Assembly: GCF_013359905.1 (NCBI RefSeq)
Contig: NZ_JABMCC010000111.1
Location: 336,373 to 400,372 of the forward strand
Direction of reading: 5' to 3'
Length of the DNA: 64,000 nt
Source: Paenibacillus taichungensis
GTDB taxonomy: Bacteria; Bacillota; Bacilli; Paenibacillales; Paenibacillaceae
Within the stretch, counting starts at the first letter, position 1. Every line of letters begins with the position of its first letter. The notes below the pieces were generated by a model. The model did no database searches, was not told the DNA's origin, and saw only the letters and a list, made by a program, of their open reading frames with translations. Shown piece by piece: positions 9,881-19,120 of the stretch. The position numbers and the translations under genes are program-made.

Positions 9881-10432
9881 ATGAAACCAAAAGAGTTCAA
9901 CATGAAGGTGATCTGGGTCGCGGCATTGATCGTCTATCTGTATCTGCTAACCAAGCTGATATTATTCAAGGGACACACGGTGGATTGGAACATTGTGAGG
10001 GTTCAACTTATGGCGATCGCGCAGCAGCCGGATCTGATTCATACGCGAACTGTTAATCTGACGCCATTTCAGGAAATCTCGAGAGACTGGCATAGCCTGT
10101 CGTTACATCGTCCAGGTACCGCAATTCATTTGTTAGGCAATGTCATGGCCTTTATCCCACTGGGTATTTTCATTCCAGTGCTGATGGGGAACAAGCTGTT
10201 GTCAGGGGCCAAAGTACTCGTACTTTCCTTGCTCTTAAGTTTTGTTTTTGAAGCGACACAGCTATTGACGGGCATGGGCATATTCGACGTGGATGATCTT
10301 ATGTTGAACACTGTTGGTGGAATGGTTGGTTATGTCCTATATACCATGCTTATCGGTCTGAAACGTATGATTGTGGGAGGAACAGCAAGCACTGCGAAAA
10401 AAGAGTATAATTCCAATCAGAGTCGGGTGTAA
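9881..10432 (+). CDS. VanZ-family membrane protein
   Basis: The protein has 183 residues. About four or five hydrophobic helices contain the VanZ signature: NLTPFQEI near residue 60, LLGNVMAFIPLGIFIPVL, then SFVFEATQLL and FDVDDLMLNTVGGMVGY. VanZ proteins give low-level teicoplanin or other lipophilic-drug tolerance by an unsettled mechanism. The gene lies 28 nt after vanY, with its own GTGGAGG site. It is predicted to sit in the cytoplasmic membrane. Confidence 0.9.
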   Translation: MKPKEFNMKVIWVAALIVYLYLLTKLILFKGHTVDWNIVRVQLMAIAQQPDLIHTRTVNLTPFQEISRDWHSLSLHRPGTAIHLLGNVMAFIPLGIFIPVLMGNKLLSGAKVLVLSLLLSFVFEATQLLTGMGIFDVDDLMLNTVGGMVGYVLYTMLIGLKRMIVGGTASTAKKEYNSNQSRV

Positions 10433-10448
10433 GGAGGGAAAGTATTTG

Positions 10449-10661
10449 ATGATTTTCTTGGTTGTTCTAATGATTGGCACAGGAATGGTGTTTATCGTTC
10501 GTCCACGTTATGTTACTCATTCTTCGTCAGAGGATGGAACCAACAACAATCAAATTACCTTCAGATGGATTGGGTACACACTGATCATAATGTCCTGTCT
10601 GTTTGTGGTCATGGCCATACTGCAATCCCTGGATCAAGCATCTCATTACATTGGACATTAA
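10449..10661 (+). CDS. Small two-helix membrane protein of the van-like operon
   Basis: A 70-residue ORF has two hydrophobic segments (IFLVVLMIGTGMVFIV, residues 2-17, and WIGYTLIIMSCLFVVMAIL, about 41-59) joined by a polar loop. The ATG at 10449 follows AAGGAGGGAAAG; a TTG immediately before it is less likely. It begins 16 nt after the vanZ-like stop and ends before a shared terminator, so it is the last gene of this operon. I do not recognise the family. A role with VanY or VanZ at the membrane is only suggested by position. Confidence 0.65.
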   Translation: MIFLVVLMIGTGMVFIVRPRYVTHSSSEDGTNNNQITFRWIGYTLIIMSCLFVVMAILQSLDQASHYIGH

Positions 10662-10710
10662 AAGAAAGTGTAGCGGCGTTACATAGCCTTTGGTATATTA
10701 ATAAAAAAAA

Positions 10711-10750
10711 AGCTCCCCGTCACCGTGCAGAGCGCACGTGGCGGGGAGCT
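10711..10750 (-). terminator. Shared bidirectional terminator between the van-like operon and acnA
   Basis: AGCTCCCCG(T)CAC ... GTG(G)CGGGGAGCT forms a long GC-rich stem. On the minus strand it is followed by nine T, making it a strong acnA terminator. On the plus strand only TTTCTGT follows, so it is weaker in that direction. Confidence 0.85.
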
Positions 10751-10786
10751 TTCTGTATAACTTAATTGCATTAAATATCAATGCGA

Positions 10787-13501
10787 TTAAGATTTTTTCA
10801 TCATTTGACGCAATACGGTTTGCAGGATACCACCGTTATGGTAGTAGTCCACATCAACCATGCTGTCCAGACGAGCGATAACAGGGAAGTCGAACTTGGT
10901 GCCGTCCTCACGAGTTACGGTAACCGTCAGTTCTTGTCCTGGTTTTACATCATTGCTCAGACCTGTGATGTCATACGTTTCACGACCGTTCAGACCGAGG
11001 CTGGACCAGCCATGACCTTCCTGGAATTGCAATGGCATTACGCCCATGCCGACCAGGTTACTGCGGTGAATACGCTCGAAGCTTTCTGCGATAACGGCTT
11101 TGACGCCAAGCAGGAATGTTCCTTTTGCCGCCCAGTCACGCGAGCTTCCTGTACCATACTCTTTACCAGCGATAACGATCAGGTTCTGTCCTTCATCCTG
11201 ATACTTCATGGAAGCATCGTAGATGGACATTTCTTCGTCTGTTGGCAGGTATTTCGTAATACCACCCTCAGTACCTGGAGCCACTTGGTTACGAATACGA
11301 ATGTTTGCAAACGTACCACGCATCATAACTTCATGGTTACCACGACGGGAGCCGTAAGAGTTGAAGTCTTTGCGTTCTACGCCATGTTCTTTCAGGTACA
11401 GTCCAGCTGGACTGGATGGTGCGATATTACCCGCTGGCGAGATGTGATCCGTTGTTACGGAGTCAGCAAGCAATGCCATAACACGTGCGGAACGAATATC
11501 TGCGATATCAGTCAACTTGTCGCCAAGCTCCTGGAAGAATGGTGGATTCTGAATGTACGTGGAGTTTGGATCCCACTCATACAATTCGCCTTCCGGTACA
11601 GGAATCGTATTCCAACGTTCGTTAGCTGTAAATACGTTCTCGTATTTGTTGCGGAACATCTGTGCATTCAGCGAGCTAGCGATGGTATCCTTGATTTCCT
11701 CGGAGCTAGGCCAGAGGTCTTTCAGGAATACAGGTTCGTTGTTGGTATCATAACCGATTGGATCGGTTGCAAAATCAATATTAACGGTACCCGCCAGAGC
11801 ATACGCCACAACGAGTGGCGGAGAAGCCAGATAGTTGGCTTTGACCTGCGCGTGCACACGACCTTCAAAGTTACGGTTACCGGACAATACAGCCGCTACG
11901 GTCATATCATTCTCGGCGATTGCTTCGCTTACCTCGTCTGGCAGTGGGCCAGAGTTACCGATGCAAGTTGCGCAACCATACCCGGCAACGTTGAATCCGA
12001 GTTTGTCGAGATATTCAATCAGACCTGCTTTTTCCAGATACTCGGTAACAACGAGGGAACCTGGAGTCAAGCTGCTTTTCACGTAGCCAGGTTTAGTCAG
12101 ACCACGTTCAACAGCTTTTTTCGCAAGCAGACCCGCTCCGACCATAACGCTAGGGTTGGATGTGTTAGTGCAGCTAGTGATTGCCGCGATAACGACAGCA
12201 CCAGCACTCAGTTCGCTAGTTGAACCGTTAGGGTGTTTCACAGGCACTTTCTCAGCGATTTTCTCGTCGCTCAGACCATATCCACCTTTGTCGATCGGCG
12301 TGCGGATAATGCTATTGAATCCTTCTTTCATTTGAGTCAGCTCGATGCGATCCTGTGGACGTTTTGGTCCGGCAAGACTTGGAACAACGGATGCCAGATC
12401 CAGTTCGATCACGTCTGTAAACTCAGGATCAACCGTATCCGCAGTACGGAACATGTTTTGAGCTTTGTAATAAGCTTCAACCAGATCCACCTGTTCGTCG
12501 GTACGGCCGGTATTACGCATATAGTTCAGTGTTTCACTATCAACAGGGAAGAAACCAATTGTTGCGCCGTACTCTGGAGCCATGTTGGCTACCGTTGCGC
12601 GGTCAGCCAGGCTGATGTTGCCAAGACCCGGTCCGTAGAACTCGACAAATTTACCGACAACGCCTTTTTTACGCAGCATTTGGGTAACTGTGAGTGCCAG
12701 ATCCGTTGCCGTTGCGCCTTCGCTCAGGCTGCCTGTCAATTTGAAACCGATAACGTCCGGTGTAACAAAATAAAGCGGTTGGCCCAGCATACCTGCTTCA
12801 GCCTCGATCCCGCCAACACCCCAACCAACAACGCCGAGTCCGTTGATCATGGTGGTGTGGGAGTCCGTTCCTACGAGGGAATCCGGGAATACAACAGTTT
12901 CGCCATCAATGGTTTTGGTTGCAGCCACGGAAGCCAGGTACTCCAGGTTAACTTGGTGAACAATCCCTGTGGATGGTGGAACTGCACGGAAGTTATTGAA
13001 TGCCGTTTGTGCCCAGCGCAAGAAACGGTAACGCTCTTCGTTACGCTCGAACTCAACCTTGATGTTGTAGTCGAGTGCATCGTTCGTTCCGAATGCATCA
13101 ACCATAACGGAGTGGTCGATAACGAGATCGACAGGTACGAGTGGGTTGATCTGTTTTGGATCGCCGCCTGCTTTTTTCACGGTATCGCGCATTGCAGCAA
13201 GGTCAACGACCACGGGTACACCGGTGAAATCCTGCAGAACGATACGTGCAGGAATAAATGGAATTTCTTTGTTATTGTCACGGCCTTCTGCCCAGCCGGT
13301 CAGTTGTTTTACATGTTCTTCAGTAATAGCACGTCCGTCGAATTGACGAATAGCTGCTTCGAGCAGCACTTTAATGGAGAAAGGAAGCTTGGAAAGGTCG
13401 CCGTAGCCGCCTTCCTGAAGAGCATCTAAACTGTAGTAGCGATAAGACTTGCCTCCGACCTCAAGACTGCGGGCCGCGGAGAAATGATTCTTGGCTGACA
13501 T
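10787..13501 (-). CDS. acnA: Aconitate hydratase (AcnA type)
   Basis: TCA-cycle aconitase that interconverts citrate and isocitrate through a [4Fe-4S] cluster. At 904 residues it matches the bacterial AcnA/IRP1 length. Cluster cysteines are visible in [13 protein letters not shown] and [14 protein letters not shown]. Other signatures include [41 protein letters not shown] and the swivel-domain [12 protein letters not shown]. The start ATG follows AAGGAGGTACATGT. It has a long 5' leader of about 130 nt and its own promoter (13640-13668). Confidence 0.97.
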   Translation of the reverse strand: MSAKNHFSAARSLEVGGKSYRYYSLDALQEGGYGDLSKLPFSIKVLLEAAIRQFDGRAITEEHVKQLTGWAEGRDNNKEIPFIPARIVLQDFTGVPVVVDLAAMRDTVKKAGGDPKQINPLVPVDLVIDHSVMVDAFGTNDALDYNIKVEFERNEERYRFLRWAQTAFNNFRAVPPSTGIVHQVNLEYLASVAATKTIDGETVVFPDSLVGTDSHTTMINGLGVVGWGVGGIEAEAGMLGQPLYFVTPDVIGFKLTGSLSEGATATDLALTVTQMLRKKGVVGKFVEFYGPGLGNISLADRATVANMAPEYGATIGFFPVDSETLNYMRNTGRTDEQVDLVEAYYKAQNMFRTADTVDPEFTDVIELDLASVVPSLAGPKRPQDRIELTQMKEGFNSIIRTPIDKGGYGLSDEKIAEKVPVKHPNGSTSELSAGAVVIAAITSCTNTSNPSVMVGAGLLAKKAVERGLTKPGYVKSSLTPGSLVVTEYLEKAGLIEYLDKLGFNVAGYGCATCIGNSGPLPDEVSEAIAENDMTVAAVLSGNRNFEGRVHAQVKANYLASPPLVVAYALAGTVNIDFATDPIGYDTNNEPVFLKDLWPSSEEIKDTIASSLNAQMFRNKYENVFTANERWNTIPVPEGELYEWDPNSTYIQNPPFFQELGDKLTDIADIRSARVMALLADSVTTDHISPAGNIAPSSPAGLYLKEHGVERKDFNSYGSRRGNHEVMMRGTFANIRIRNQVAPGTEGGITKYLPTDEEMSIYDASMKYQDEGQNLIVIAGKEYGTGSSRDWAAKGTFLLGVKAVIAESFERIHRSNLVGMGVMPLQFQEGHGWSSLGLNGRETYDITGLSNDVKPGQELTVTVTREDGTKFDFPVIARLDSMVDVDYYHNGGILQTVLRQMMKKS

Positions 13502-13639
13502 ACATGTACCTCCTTAAAATGTGTCGGTGAGATGAAGAAAACGTTCATTTAGGTGAAGAACAGGCCTTCATCGTTCCGTGTCCTTGTTCGATGGTTTCAT
13601 TAGGTGAAACGTAATTTCATAATCGTAACTTTAGTTTTA

Positions 13640-13668
13640 AGTATAACGTTTTCAGCTCCGTACGTAAA
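13640..13668 (-). promoter_or_regulatory. Candidate acnA promoter
   Basis: On the minus strand TTTACG, 17 nt, TATACT. The spacer holds a degenerate cre-like sequence, TGAAAACGTTATAC, with 12 of 14 positions fitting on the core. Between this promoter and the start codon the sequence CATTAGGTGAA recurs with small variation at about 13549 and 13598. Confidence 0.4.
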
Positions 13669-13861
13669 GGGCTTTTTGCCTGTCCAGCCAAGCTATTGAG
13701 AGATTGAATGCGTTCTCAATTAATGGGAACGGACGCGATCTCTTCCGTACGCATTATCCCCCATAATAAGGCTTCAAAACAGAACCAGACACATACAACC
13801 GAAATTCTCTCATATAAATAAAAAAGAGTTTTCATGCAATGGATCATTCCGGACAGAACTC
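13669..13861. other. Intergenic stretch between acnA and the amidase-domain gene
   Basis: No ORF, RNA or clear promoter recognised. The divergent genes on each side must share this roughly 190-nt region for their control signals. Confidence 0.5.
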
Positions 13862-13882
13862 ATGCCAAAGGGGGACACAGGC

Positions 13883-14881
13883 TTGGAACGCGAATGGAAG
13901 AGCGCCTTATATACCTACGTGAACCAGTATAATCGCTGTGAGATCGACTACCGCCCACAGACAAGCGAACGGATTGTCACCGATCCGGAATTTGTGATGG
14001 AACGGGGAGAGCGGATGGCCAGACTGGACCAATGGTACCGCAAGCGGCGGGCCGTGCCTCTTCGCAGTGAGACCAGCGCCAAGCTTGTGCGGACACTTAT
14101 GGATGGGGCAGATGAATCGATTGTCGATGTACAATTGTACAGCAGGCTGTTCTATGAGAAGAATGGTTTGACCCATCGGGAAGACCGGATTGAACGGGAA
14201 CGCCTGACCTTTCTTAGGCAAGGTGGAGTTTGGACCATTGCACGTGTAGAACGTGAAGTGCCGGAGCGTCGTCCGGTAGGAGAGGGCCGTCCTTTTCAAC
14301 AAGCCGATTTTGTACAGGCGATGAATCGGCCGCTGCTTAACCGAGAAGTATTGGGACAGGGGAGGAGATCGAGGCAGCAGCTGTACCGCAGAGATCTGGC
14401 TGTCGCCTACGCGGACCGGTGGTGGAATTCGGGAAACCCGGCATTTGAGGAATTCGAAGTAGATTGCACCAATTATGTGTCCCAATGTCTCTTTGCAGGG
14501 GAAGCACCCATCCACTATACTGGTAAAAGAGAAGCAGGATGGTGGTACAAAGGCTATGTAAATGGCTCTGAAATGTGGAGTTACAGTTGGGCCGTGTCCA
14601 ATAGTTTGGAACGTTATTTATCCGGCAGCAGCTGGGGATTGTCAGCAACCGAAGTGGATCGTCCAGAGCAGTTAATGCTGGGAGATGTAATCCTTTACGA
14701 CTGGGACGGGGACGGCAGGTTTCAGCACAGTACCGTTGTGACCGCTTTTGATGCGGGAGGTATGCCGCTTGTGAACGCACATACAGTCAGCAGTCGCCAC
14801 CGTTTTTGGGATTACCGGGATTCTTACGCTTGGAACGAGCGGACGGTGTACCGGCTTTTTCACATTGCAGATGAGTTTTGA
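13883..14881 (+). CDS. Amidase-domain (NlpC/P60-like) protein
   Basis: The protein has about 332 residues. The C-terminal half is a putative amidase domain of the papain-like type: DLAVAYADRWWNSGNPAFEEFEVDCTNYVSQ contains the expected catalytic Cys in CTNYVSQC. A His lies in FQHSTVVTAF and an NAHT stretch follows. The first 150 residues are a charged, helical region without a signal peptide. Such proteins may hydrolyse amide bonds in peptidoglycan or metabolites; the substrate is unknown. The TTG at 13883 has a good AAAGGGGGACACAGGC site. The ATG at 13862 in the same frame lacks one, so the start is uncertain by seven codons. Confidence 0.75.
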   Translation: MEREWKSALYTYVNQYNRCEIDYRPQTSERIVTDPEFVMERGERMARLDQWYRKRRAVPLRSETSAKLVRTLMDGADESIVDVQLYSRLFYEKNGLTHREDRIERERLTFLRQGGVWTIARVEREVPERRPVGEGRPFQQADFVQAMNRPLLNREVLGQGRRSRQQLYRRDLAVAYADRWWNSGNPAFEEFEVDCTNYVSQCLFAGEAPIHYTGKREAGWWYKGYVNGSEMWSYSWAVSNSLERYLSGSSWGLSATEVDRPEQLMLGDVILYDWDGDGRFQHSTVVTAFDAGGMPLVNAHTVSSRHRFWDYRDSYAWNERTVYRLFHIADEF

Positions 14882-15016
14882 TGGTCAAAGATTTTACGGG
14901 ATTCGGTGACGTGGACATCCGGTTCCGTGTAAAATAAGTCTAGATAACAGAATAAAAAGTGGTGCTGAACATGACAGACATGGCAGTATCATTGCACAGA
15001 TAATCGGAGGTTACGC

Positions 15017-16117
15017 ATGAGTATGGATAAATTAACAGTAGGCGTCGTTTACGGCGGAAAGTCAGGCGAGCATGAGGTGTCGCTGCAAACGGCGTTTGCT
15101 GTAACGAACGCATTTGATTATGAGAAGTATGAACTGGTTCCGTTTTATATCTCCAAGCAGGGTACGTGGAAAAAAGGATCCGTCATGCACGCGCCATTCG
15201 CGCAGATTGAAGATTTGAAGCTGGAGCAGGCAGCGGGCGGAACTCAGGAAGCGCTGAACGCGCTGTTCGGCCGTTTATATGGCGGAGAAGAGGCGATGGA
15301 CGTCATGTTCCCACTGCTGCACGGTACGTTTGGTGAGGATGGCACGATTCAAGGGATGTTCGAGATGGCGGATATGCCTTATGTTGGCGCAGGTGTACTC
15401 GCTTCGGCAGGCGGCATGGACAAAGTGGTCATGAAGAAACTGTTCGCGCAGGCCGGAATCGACCAATGTGCCTTTACGTATTTTAACGCAACTCAATGGA
15501 AGCAGACCGAACATGAAATGATCTTGCAGGTGGAAGATCAACTGGGCTATCCGTGTTTCATTAAACCGGCCAATCTCGGTTCCAGCGTAGGGATCTCGAA
15601 GGCGCGTAACCGGGATGAACTGAAGAAAGCCGTTGAGTTCGCTCTCCGATACGATACAAAGGTAGTCATTGAGGAGTTTGTAGAGGCACGAGAAGTTGAA
15701 GTCAGTGTGCTCGGTAATGACGAACCGATGGCTTCCGTACCAGGAGAAATCGTATCTTCCGGTGAATATTATGACTATGCAGCCAAATACATCGATGGTC
15801 AGTCTCAGATGCTGATCCCTGCTCCGCTAGACCCGGAAGCCGCAGATCGCATCCGCGAGGCCGCATTGCAGGCATTCCGTGCGATTGAAGGCAATGGTAT
15901 TTCCCGTGCAGACTTCTTCATTCGCAAATCGGATGGGGCATTGCTTATTAATGAAGTAAACACCATGCCTGGTTTCACACCATACAGCATGTACCCGCTC
16001 TTGTGGCGTGAGACGGGCGTATCGTATGCCGAACTGCTGGATCGTATGATTGAGCTGGCTTTGGAACGCTACAACCGCAAGCAGGCGCTGAACTACGAGA
16101 ACGGCGTACACGCGTAG
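15017..16117 (+). CDS. ddl: D-alanine--D-alanine ligase
   Basis: An ATP-grasp enzyme joining two D-Ala for peptidoglycan precursors in the cytoplasm. Signatures: VYGGKSGEHEVSL at 11-23, LLHGTFGEDG, KPANLGSSVGISKA and NEVNTMPGFT. The omega-loop section SSGEYYDYAAKY (247-258) ends with the AKY Tyr (Tyr258) used by D-Ala-adding ligases. This residue differs in D-lactate and D-serine ligases. The product is therefore the normal D-Ala-D-Ala dipeptide, not a resistance precursor. The ATG follows CGGAGGTTACGC. Length is 366 residues. Its own transcription unit probably includes the next gene. Confidence 0.95.
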   Translation: MSMDKLTVGVVYGGKSGEHEVSLQTAFAVTNAFDYEKYELVPFYISKQGTWKKGSVMHAPFAQIEDLKLEQAAGGTQEALNALFGRLYGGEEAMDVMFPLLHGTFGEDGTIQGMFEMADMPYVGAGVLASAGGMDKVVMKKLFAQAGIDQCAFTYFNATQWKQTEHEMILQVEDQLGYPCFIKPANLGSSVGISKARNRDELKKAVEFALRYDTKVVIEEFVEAREVEVSVLGNDEPMASVPGEIVSSGEYYDYAAKYIDGQSQMLIPAPLDPEAADRIREAALQAFRAIEGNGISRADFFIRKSDGALLINEVNTMPGFTPYSMYPLLWRETGVSYAELLDRMIELALERYNRKQALNYENGVHA

Positions 16118-16148
16118 CCTAAGGACGACATTATAAGGAGGGGTATGA

Positions 16149-16472
16149 ATGGGATTTCAGACCGAATTCAATTCCGTGTGCAAGTTCAAGAATGAACAAG
16201 AGCTGTTCGAATTGCTTGAGTACGGCCGTGGCAAAATGGTCAAACAAGGTTTTCGCGTATTTCCTACCGGACAGAAAGTCATTGCTTACACACCGGATAA
16301 CGTGGCCGTAGCCATCGTAAAAATCGTAGTCTCCATTGCTGAGATTAACTTCCAGGGTCAAGAAGTGACCGAAGTGGAGATGCAATTGATCCGTAAACTG
16401 AACGAGGAAGAATCACGCATTCAGACTGCTCTCGCGGACGAGATGTTCTTTGGTGAACAGGCTCAGGGGTAG
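16149..16472 (+). CDS. Conserved small protein, function unknown
   Basis: A 107-residue soluble protein begins MGFQTEFNSVCKFKNEQE. It is rich in beta-strand-like segments (KQGFRVFPTGQKVIAYT, VAVAIVKIVVSI) with a helical C-terminus. The beginning and the RVFP section recall small Bacillus proteins of the DUF2584 type, but I am not sure of that match. It starts 31 nt after ddl behind an AAGGAGGGGT site, so it is probably co-transcribed with ddl. No catalytic motif is seen. Confidence 0.7.
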   Translation: MGFQTEFNSVCKFKNEQELFELLEYGRGKMVKQGFRVFPTGQKVIAYTPDNVAVAIVKIVVSIAEINFQGQEVTEVEMQLIRKLNEEESRIQTALADEMFFGEQAQG

Positions 16473-16626
16473 TTTGTTACATGTGTACCCGAACGAATGG
16501 ACAGATTTGTCCAAACACGATTATGGTCACTCTTTTAGGGTAAAACTTGGTTATATAAAGTGAAGGGAAGACTGCCGGCTTCATATGCCGGGAAGGAATC
16601 CCGCCCTAATAGAGAGGAAGAAATTC

Positions 16627-17628
16627 ATGCTCGTACGTTTTGGCTATGTGGCAATGTCTGTGCTTGTGGAGAATGCTTCACCTTCCCGGACGATGACTAT
16701 GTCCAGCTTTAAGAAAATTGATGATAGGGAAGCGGCAATTCGCAAGCTTGAACGGATTGCGGCCGAGAATTTGCATAATACATTACGTTTGCTCAGACAC
16801 AACAAAGGAAGCCATATTCATGTATATCGTTTCTCTTCCAAATTAATTCCGCTGGCAACGCATGAGGATCTCAGTGATTGGGACCCGTTTCCCGCACTTA
16901 AGCAGGATTTTGCCGCGATTGGCGATTTTGTGAAGGAGAACGAGATGCGTGTGTCTTTCCACCCGGATCATTTTACGGTCCTCAGTACGCCTCGGGAGGA
17001 AGTGCTGCGGAACTCCATGCGCGACCTTCGTCATCATGTACGTATGCTGGATGCCATGGGGCTGAATGCTACTGCCAAGAACAATATACATATTGGTGGT
17101 GCATACGGGGACAAGCCTAGTGCAGCGCTACGTTTTGAAGAAAATTTTCTAAAGCTGGATCGGGATATTCAGGAACGGCTGACGCTCGAAAATGATGACA
17201 AAACGTTCAATGCTCCCGAGACCCTTGCGGTATGTCAACGTATGGGGCTGCCCATGGTGCTGGATATCCACCATCAATGGGTGAACAATGAAGGCGAACA
17301 GCCATGGGATCTTTGGCCGGATATATTGAAGACATGGGAGTCCCCGCTTGCTCAAGCGGATTCACCGGCAGACAAGCCGTTACCGCCCAAAATTCACGTC
17401 TCCAGTCCAAAGAGTGAGAAGGACCTGCGAGGACATGCGGATGGGGTTGAGGTGGAACCATTGCTCGCTTTTTTACGTCATATTGCAGCAGATACGCCTG
17501 CCCTTGATGTGATGATTGAGGCCAAACGCAAGGATGAAGCTCTGGTGCAGTTGATGCAGAAACTAGCATTCTATCACGAAGAGGGTGTGGAGTGGGTGGA
17601 CGAGTCAACGGTTATCATTCATCCGTAG
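16627..17628 (+). CDS. uvsE: UV damage repair endonuclease UvsE/UvdE
   Basis: The protein has 333 residues with the UvdE TIM-barrel fold. It nicks DNA 5' to UV photoproducts and starts an excision pathway independent of UvrABC. Family landmarks are the start MLVRFGYVAMSV, NLHNTLRLLRHN, the metal-binding RVSFHPDHFTVL, NNIHIGGAYGDK, LTLENDDKTF, MVLDIHHQWVN, IHVSSPKS and DVMIEAKRKDEA. The ATG at 16627 follows GAGAGGAAG. An upstream in-frame start at 16585 is not supported by a ribosome site. It is a single gene between ddl and the phosphatase gene. UvsE in Bacillus is linked to spore UV resistance. Confidence 0.95.
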   Translation: MLVRFGYVAMSVLVENASPSRTMTMSSFKKIDDREAAIRKLERIAAENLHNTLRLLRHNKGSHIHVYRFSSKLIPLATHEDLSDWDPFPALKQDFAAIGDFVKENEMRVSFHPDHFTVLSTPREEVLRNSMRDLRHHVRMLDAMGLNATAKNNIHIGGAYGDKPSAALRFEENFLKLDRDIQERLTLENDDKTFNAPETLAVCQRMGLPMVLDIHHQWVNNEGEQPWDLWPDILKTWESPLAQADSPADKPLPPKIHVSSPKSEKDLRGHADGVEVEPLLAFLRHIAADTPALDVMIEAKRKDEALVQLMQKLAFYHEEGVEWVDESTVIIHP

Positions 17629-17726
17629 CGCCAAAAGGGGCCTGGGCAACGAGAAACTTTACGACCCTCGGGGCGTATACTTTTAACAAGTATTTTAATT
17701 TTTCGTAGATTGATATAGAAAGTAGA

Positions 17727-18599
17727 GTGAACGCTTTGAATGAGAAGGAAAAAACACCTTATGTCGTGACAAGCAAAAGCTATACTGCCGTCGCCATTAA
17801 TGCAGCTTCCAAAGCTGGAGAGTGGATCAAGAGTCGTCTCGGTACTGTGGGGGAGCCCGGAACCAAGTATTCGCCGCAGGATCTCGTTACTGAAGTCGAT
17901 AAAGGTGCGGAACAGATGATCCGCCGCCTGATTCTGACGCATTTTCCCCATCATGCCATTCTGGGTGAAGAAGGCGTGGAACCGGGACCGGAAGCATCAG
18001 CGAAGGCACTGAAAGAAGCTGAGGAAGAAGAGTTTCTCTGGATTGTGGACCCGGTGGACGGAACGACGAACTTTGTACATGGTTTTCCGTTCTACTCCGT
18101 ATCCATTGCCTTGGCCCATAACGGTGAGGTGATTGTGGGGGTAATCTACGATCCTTCCCGTGACGAGATGTTTGTTGCGGAAAAAGGAAAAGGCGCTTAC
18201 GTGCACGGAAACCGGATGCTTGTATCGGGTGAACAGGAACTGGCACAGAGCCTGATCGCGGTTGGTTTCCCAGCGGATACAACCTACGCGTTGCCGATCA
18301 ATATGGCCGCTGTTCAGGCGCTTGCACCGCAAGTACGCAGTCTGCGTGCGGGTGGTTCTGCTGCCCTGCATTTGGCATATGTTGCAGCGGGGCGCCTCAG
18401 CGCTTATACCGAAGTTGGTTTGAAGCCATGGGATATCGCCGCAGGTGCACTGCTGGTTGAGGAATCCGGCGGCAAGGTTACCGATACCGTGGGAACGCCT
18501 TACCAACTGTCCGTGAGTCATGTGGTTGCCAGCAATGGCAAGATTCATGATGCACTAACAGATGTGCTGAAGGAAGCAAACGCAACAGGTTTGGAGTAA
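17727..18599 (+). CDS. Inositol monophosphatase family protein
   Basis: The protein has 290 residues. The metal-dependent phosphatase motifs are GEEG (residues 78-81 region), WIVDPVDGTTNFVHG (the PVDGT signature) and KPWDIAAGALLVEESGG near the C-terminus. These coordinate magnesium ions and bind the phosphate. The family acts on inositol phosphates, 3'-phosphoadenosine phosphate or fructose bisphosphate; which substrate applies is not visible. A GTG at 17727 gives the full domain with about 15 extra N-terminal residues. A TTG three codons later (17736) is an alternative with a better-placed AGAG site. The next small ORF follows closely. Confidence 0.9.
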   Translation: MNALNEKEKTPYVVTSKSYTAVAINAASKAGEWIKSRLGTVGEPGTKYSPQDLVTEVDKGAEQMIRRLILTHFPHHAILGEEGVEPGPEASAKALKEAEEEEFLWIVDPVDGTTNFVHGFPFYSVSIALAHNGEVIVGVIYDPSRDEMFVAEKGKGAYVHGNRMLVSGEQELAQSLIAVGFPADTTYALPINMAAVQALAPQVRSLRAGGSAALHLAYVAAGRLSAYTEVGLKPWDIAAGALLVEESGGKVTDTVGTPYQLSVSHVVASNGKIHDALTDVLKEANATGLE

Positions 18600-18624
18600 A
18601 AATTTACTGAAGGAGCGAACAACA

Positions 18625-18915
18625 ATGGATGAATCCAAAGAACTGGAACGACGTTTGAGTGATATGCTGACTGAAGGGGACATGGAGGAGTCCGGCGATG
18701 CTGACAAACGTGAACGTCAGCTGATTCCTCCCAAGTACGAGGTGCGCATCCAGACAGAACGGGACCCGATTGTTGAAGAAACGTTGAAGTACCGGGACAT
18801 GGCACGTGAGGTGGACGATCGCTACGATCGATACCTAGAACGTTCTGCCGGGAACAAACCGGATACCGACCCGAATGGTTCTGATTCTGGAGACGCGAAT
18901 AAATCAAAGTCTTAA
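18625..18915 (+). CDS. Small charged hypothetical protein (96 aa)
   Basis: An acidic and basic, probably disordered protein with no hydrophobic segment: MDESKELERRLSDMLTEG, then a conserved-looking LIPPKYEVRIQTERDP core and a Ser/Asp/Gly-rich tail. The ATG follows AAGGAGCGAACAACA, 25 nt after the phosphatase stop, and a terminator follows, so the two form an operon. Function is unknown to me. Confidence 0.7.
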   Translation: MDESKELERRLSDMLTEGDMEESGDADKRERQLIPPKYEVRIQTERDPIVEETLKYRDMAREVDDRYDRYLERSAGNKPDTDPNGSDSGDANKSKS

Positions 18916-18947
18916 CGAGTGGACATCTTGCTTATACTCAACGGATA

Positions 18948-18979
18948 ACAGACTTACCTAATTAGGGGAGTCTGTTTTT
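18948..18979 (+). terminator. Intrinsic terminator
   Basis: ACAGACTTACC ... GGGAGTCTGT stem followed by TTTTTC, 33 nt after the stop of the 96-residue ORF. Confidence 0.75.
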
Positions 18980-18988
18980 CGTGCGGGT

Positions 18989-19075
18989 AGGGGTGCAGAC
19001 GACAACACCCCTTTAATAATGTTAGAATAGAGTTACACGAACTTCTGTCATCGAAGTGAAGAGTGTAATATGTAA
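18989..19075 (+). repeat. Hairpin plus TTCTGTCATCGAAGTGA element, copy 1
   Basis: An AGGGGTG/CACCCCT hairpin (18989-19012) is followed at 19043-19059 by TTCTGTCATCGAAGTGA and then, after two bases, AGTGTAA. The same 17 bases, followed by the same AGTGTAA at the same offset, occur on the minus strand upstream of trpS (34525-34503). Both copies end about 45 nt before a start codon. This one precedes the secreted SGNH hydrolase. Confidence 0.6.
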
Positions 19076-19120
19076 TTATATTTTATTATATAGATACGAG
19101 AAAAAAGGAGTGTTCTAAGA

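Noticed and set aside
10781..13429. Long plus-strand ORFs of 480 and 398 codons
   Set aside because: They lie opposite acnA, lack ribosome sites and encode Cys/Thr-rich nonsense; they are reverse shadows of a highly expressed gene with biased codon use.
15017..16117. Could the ligase be a VanA/VanB-type D-Ala-D-Lac resistance ligase?
   Set aside because: The omega loop retains the AKY Tyr of D-Ala-D-Ala ligases and no vanH or vanX is nearby.
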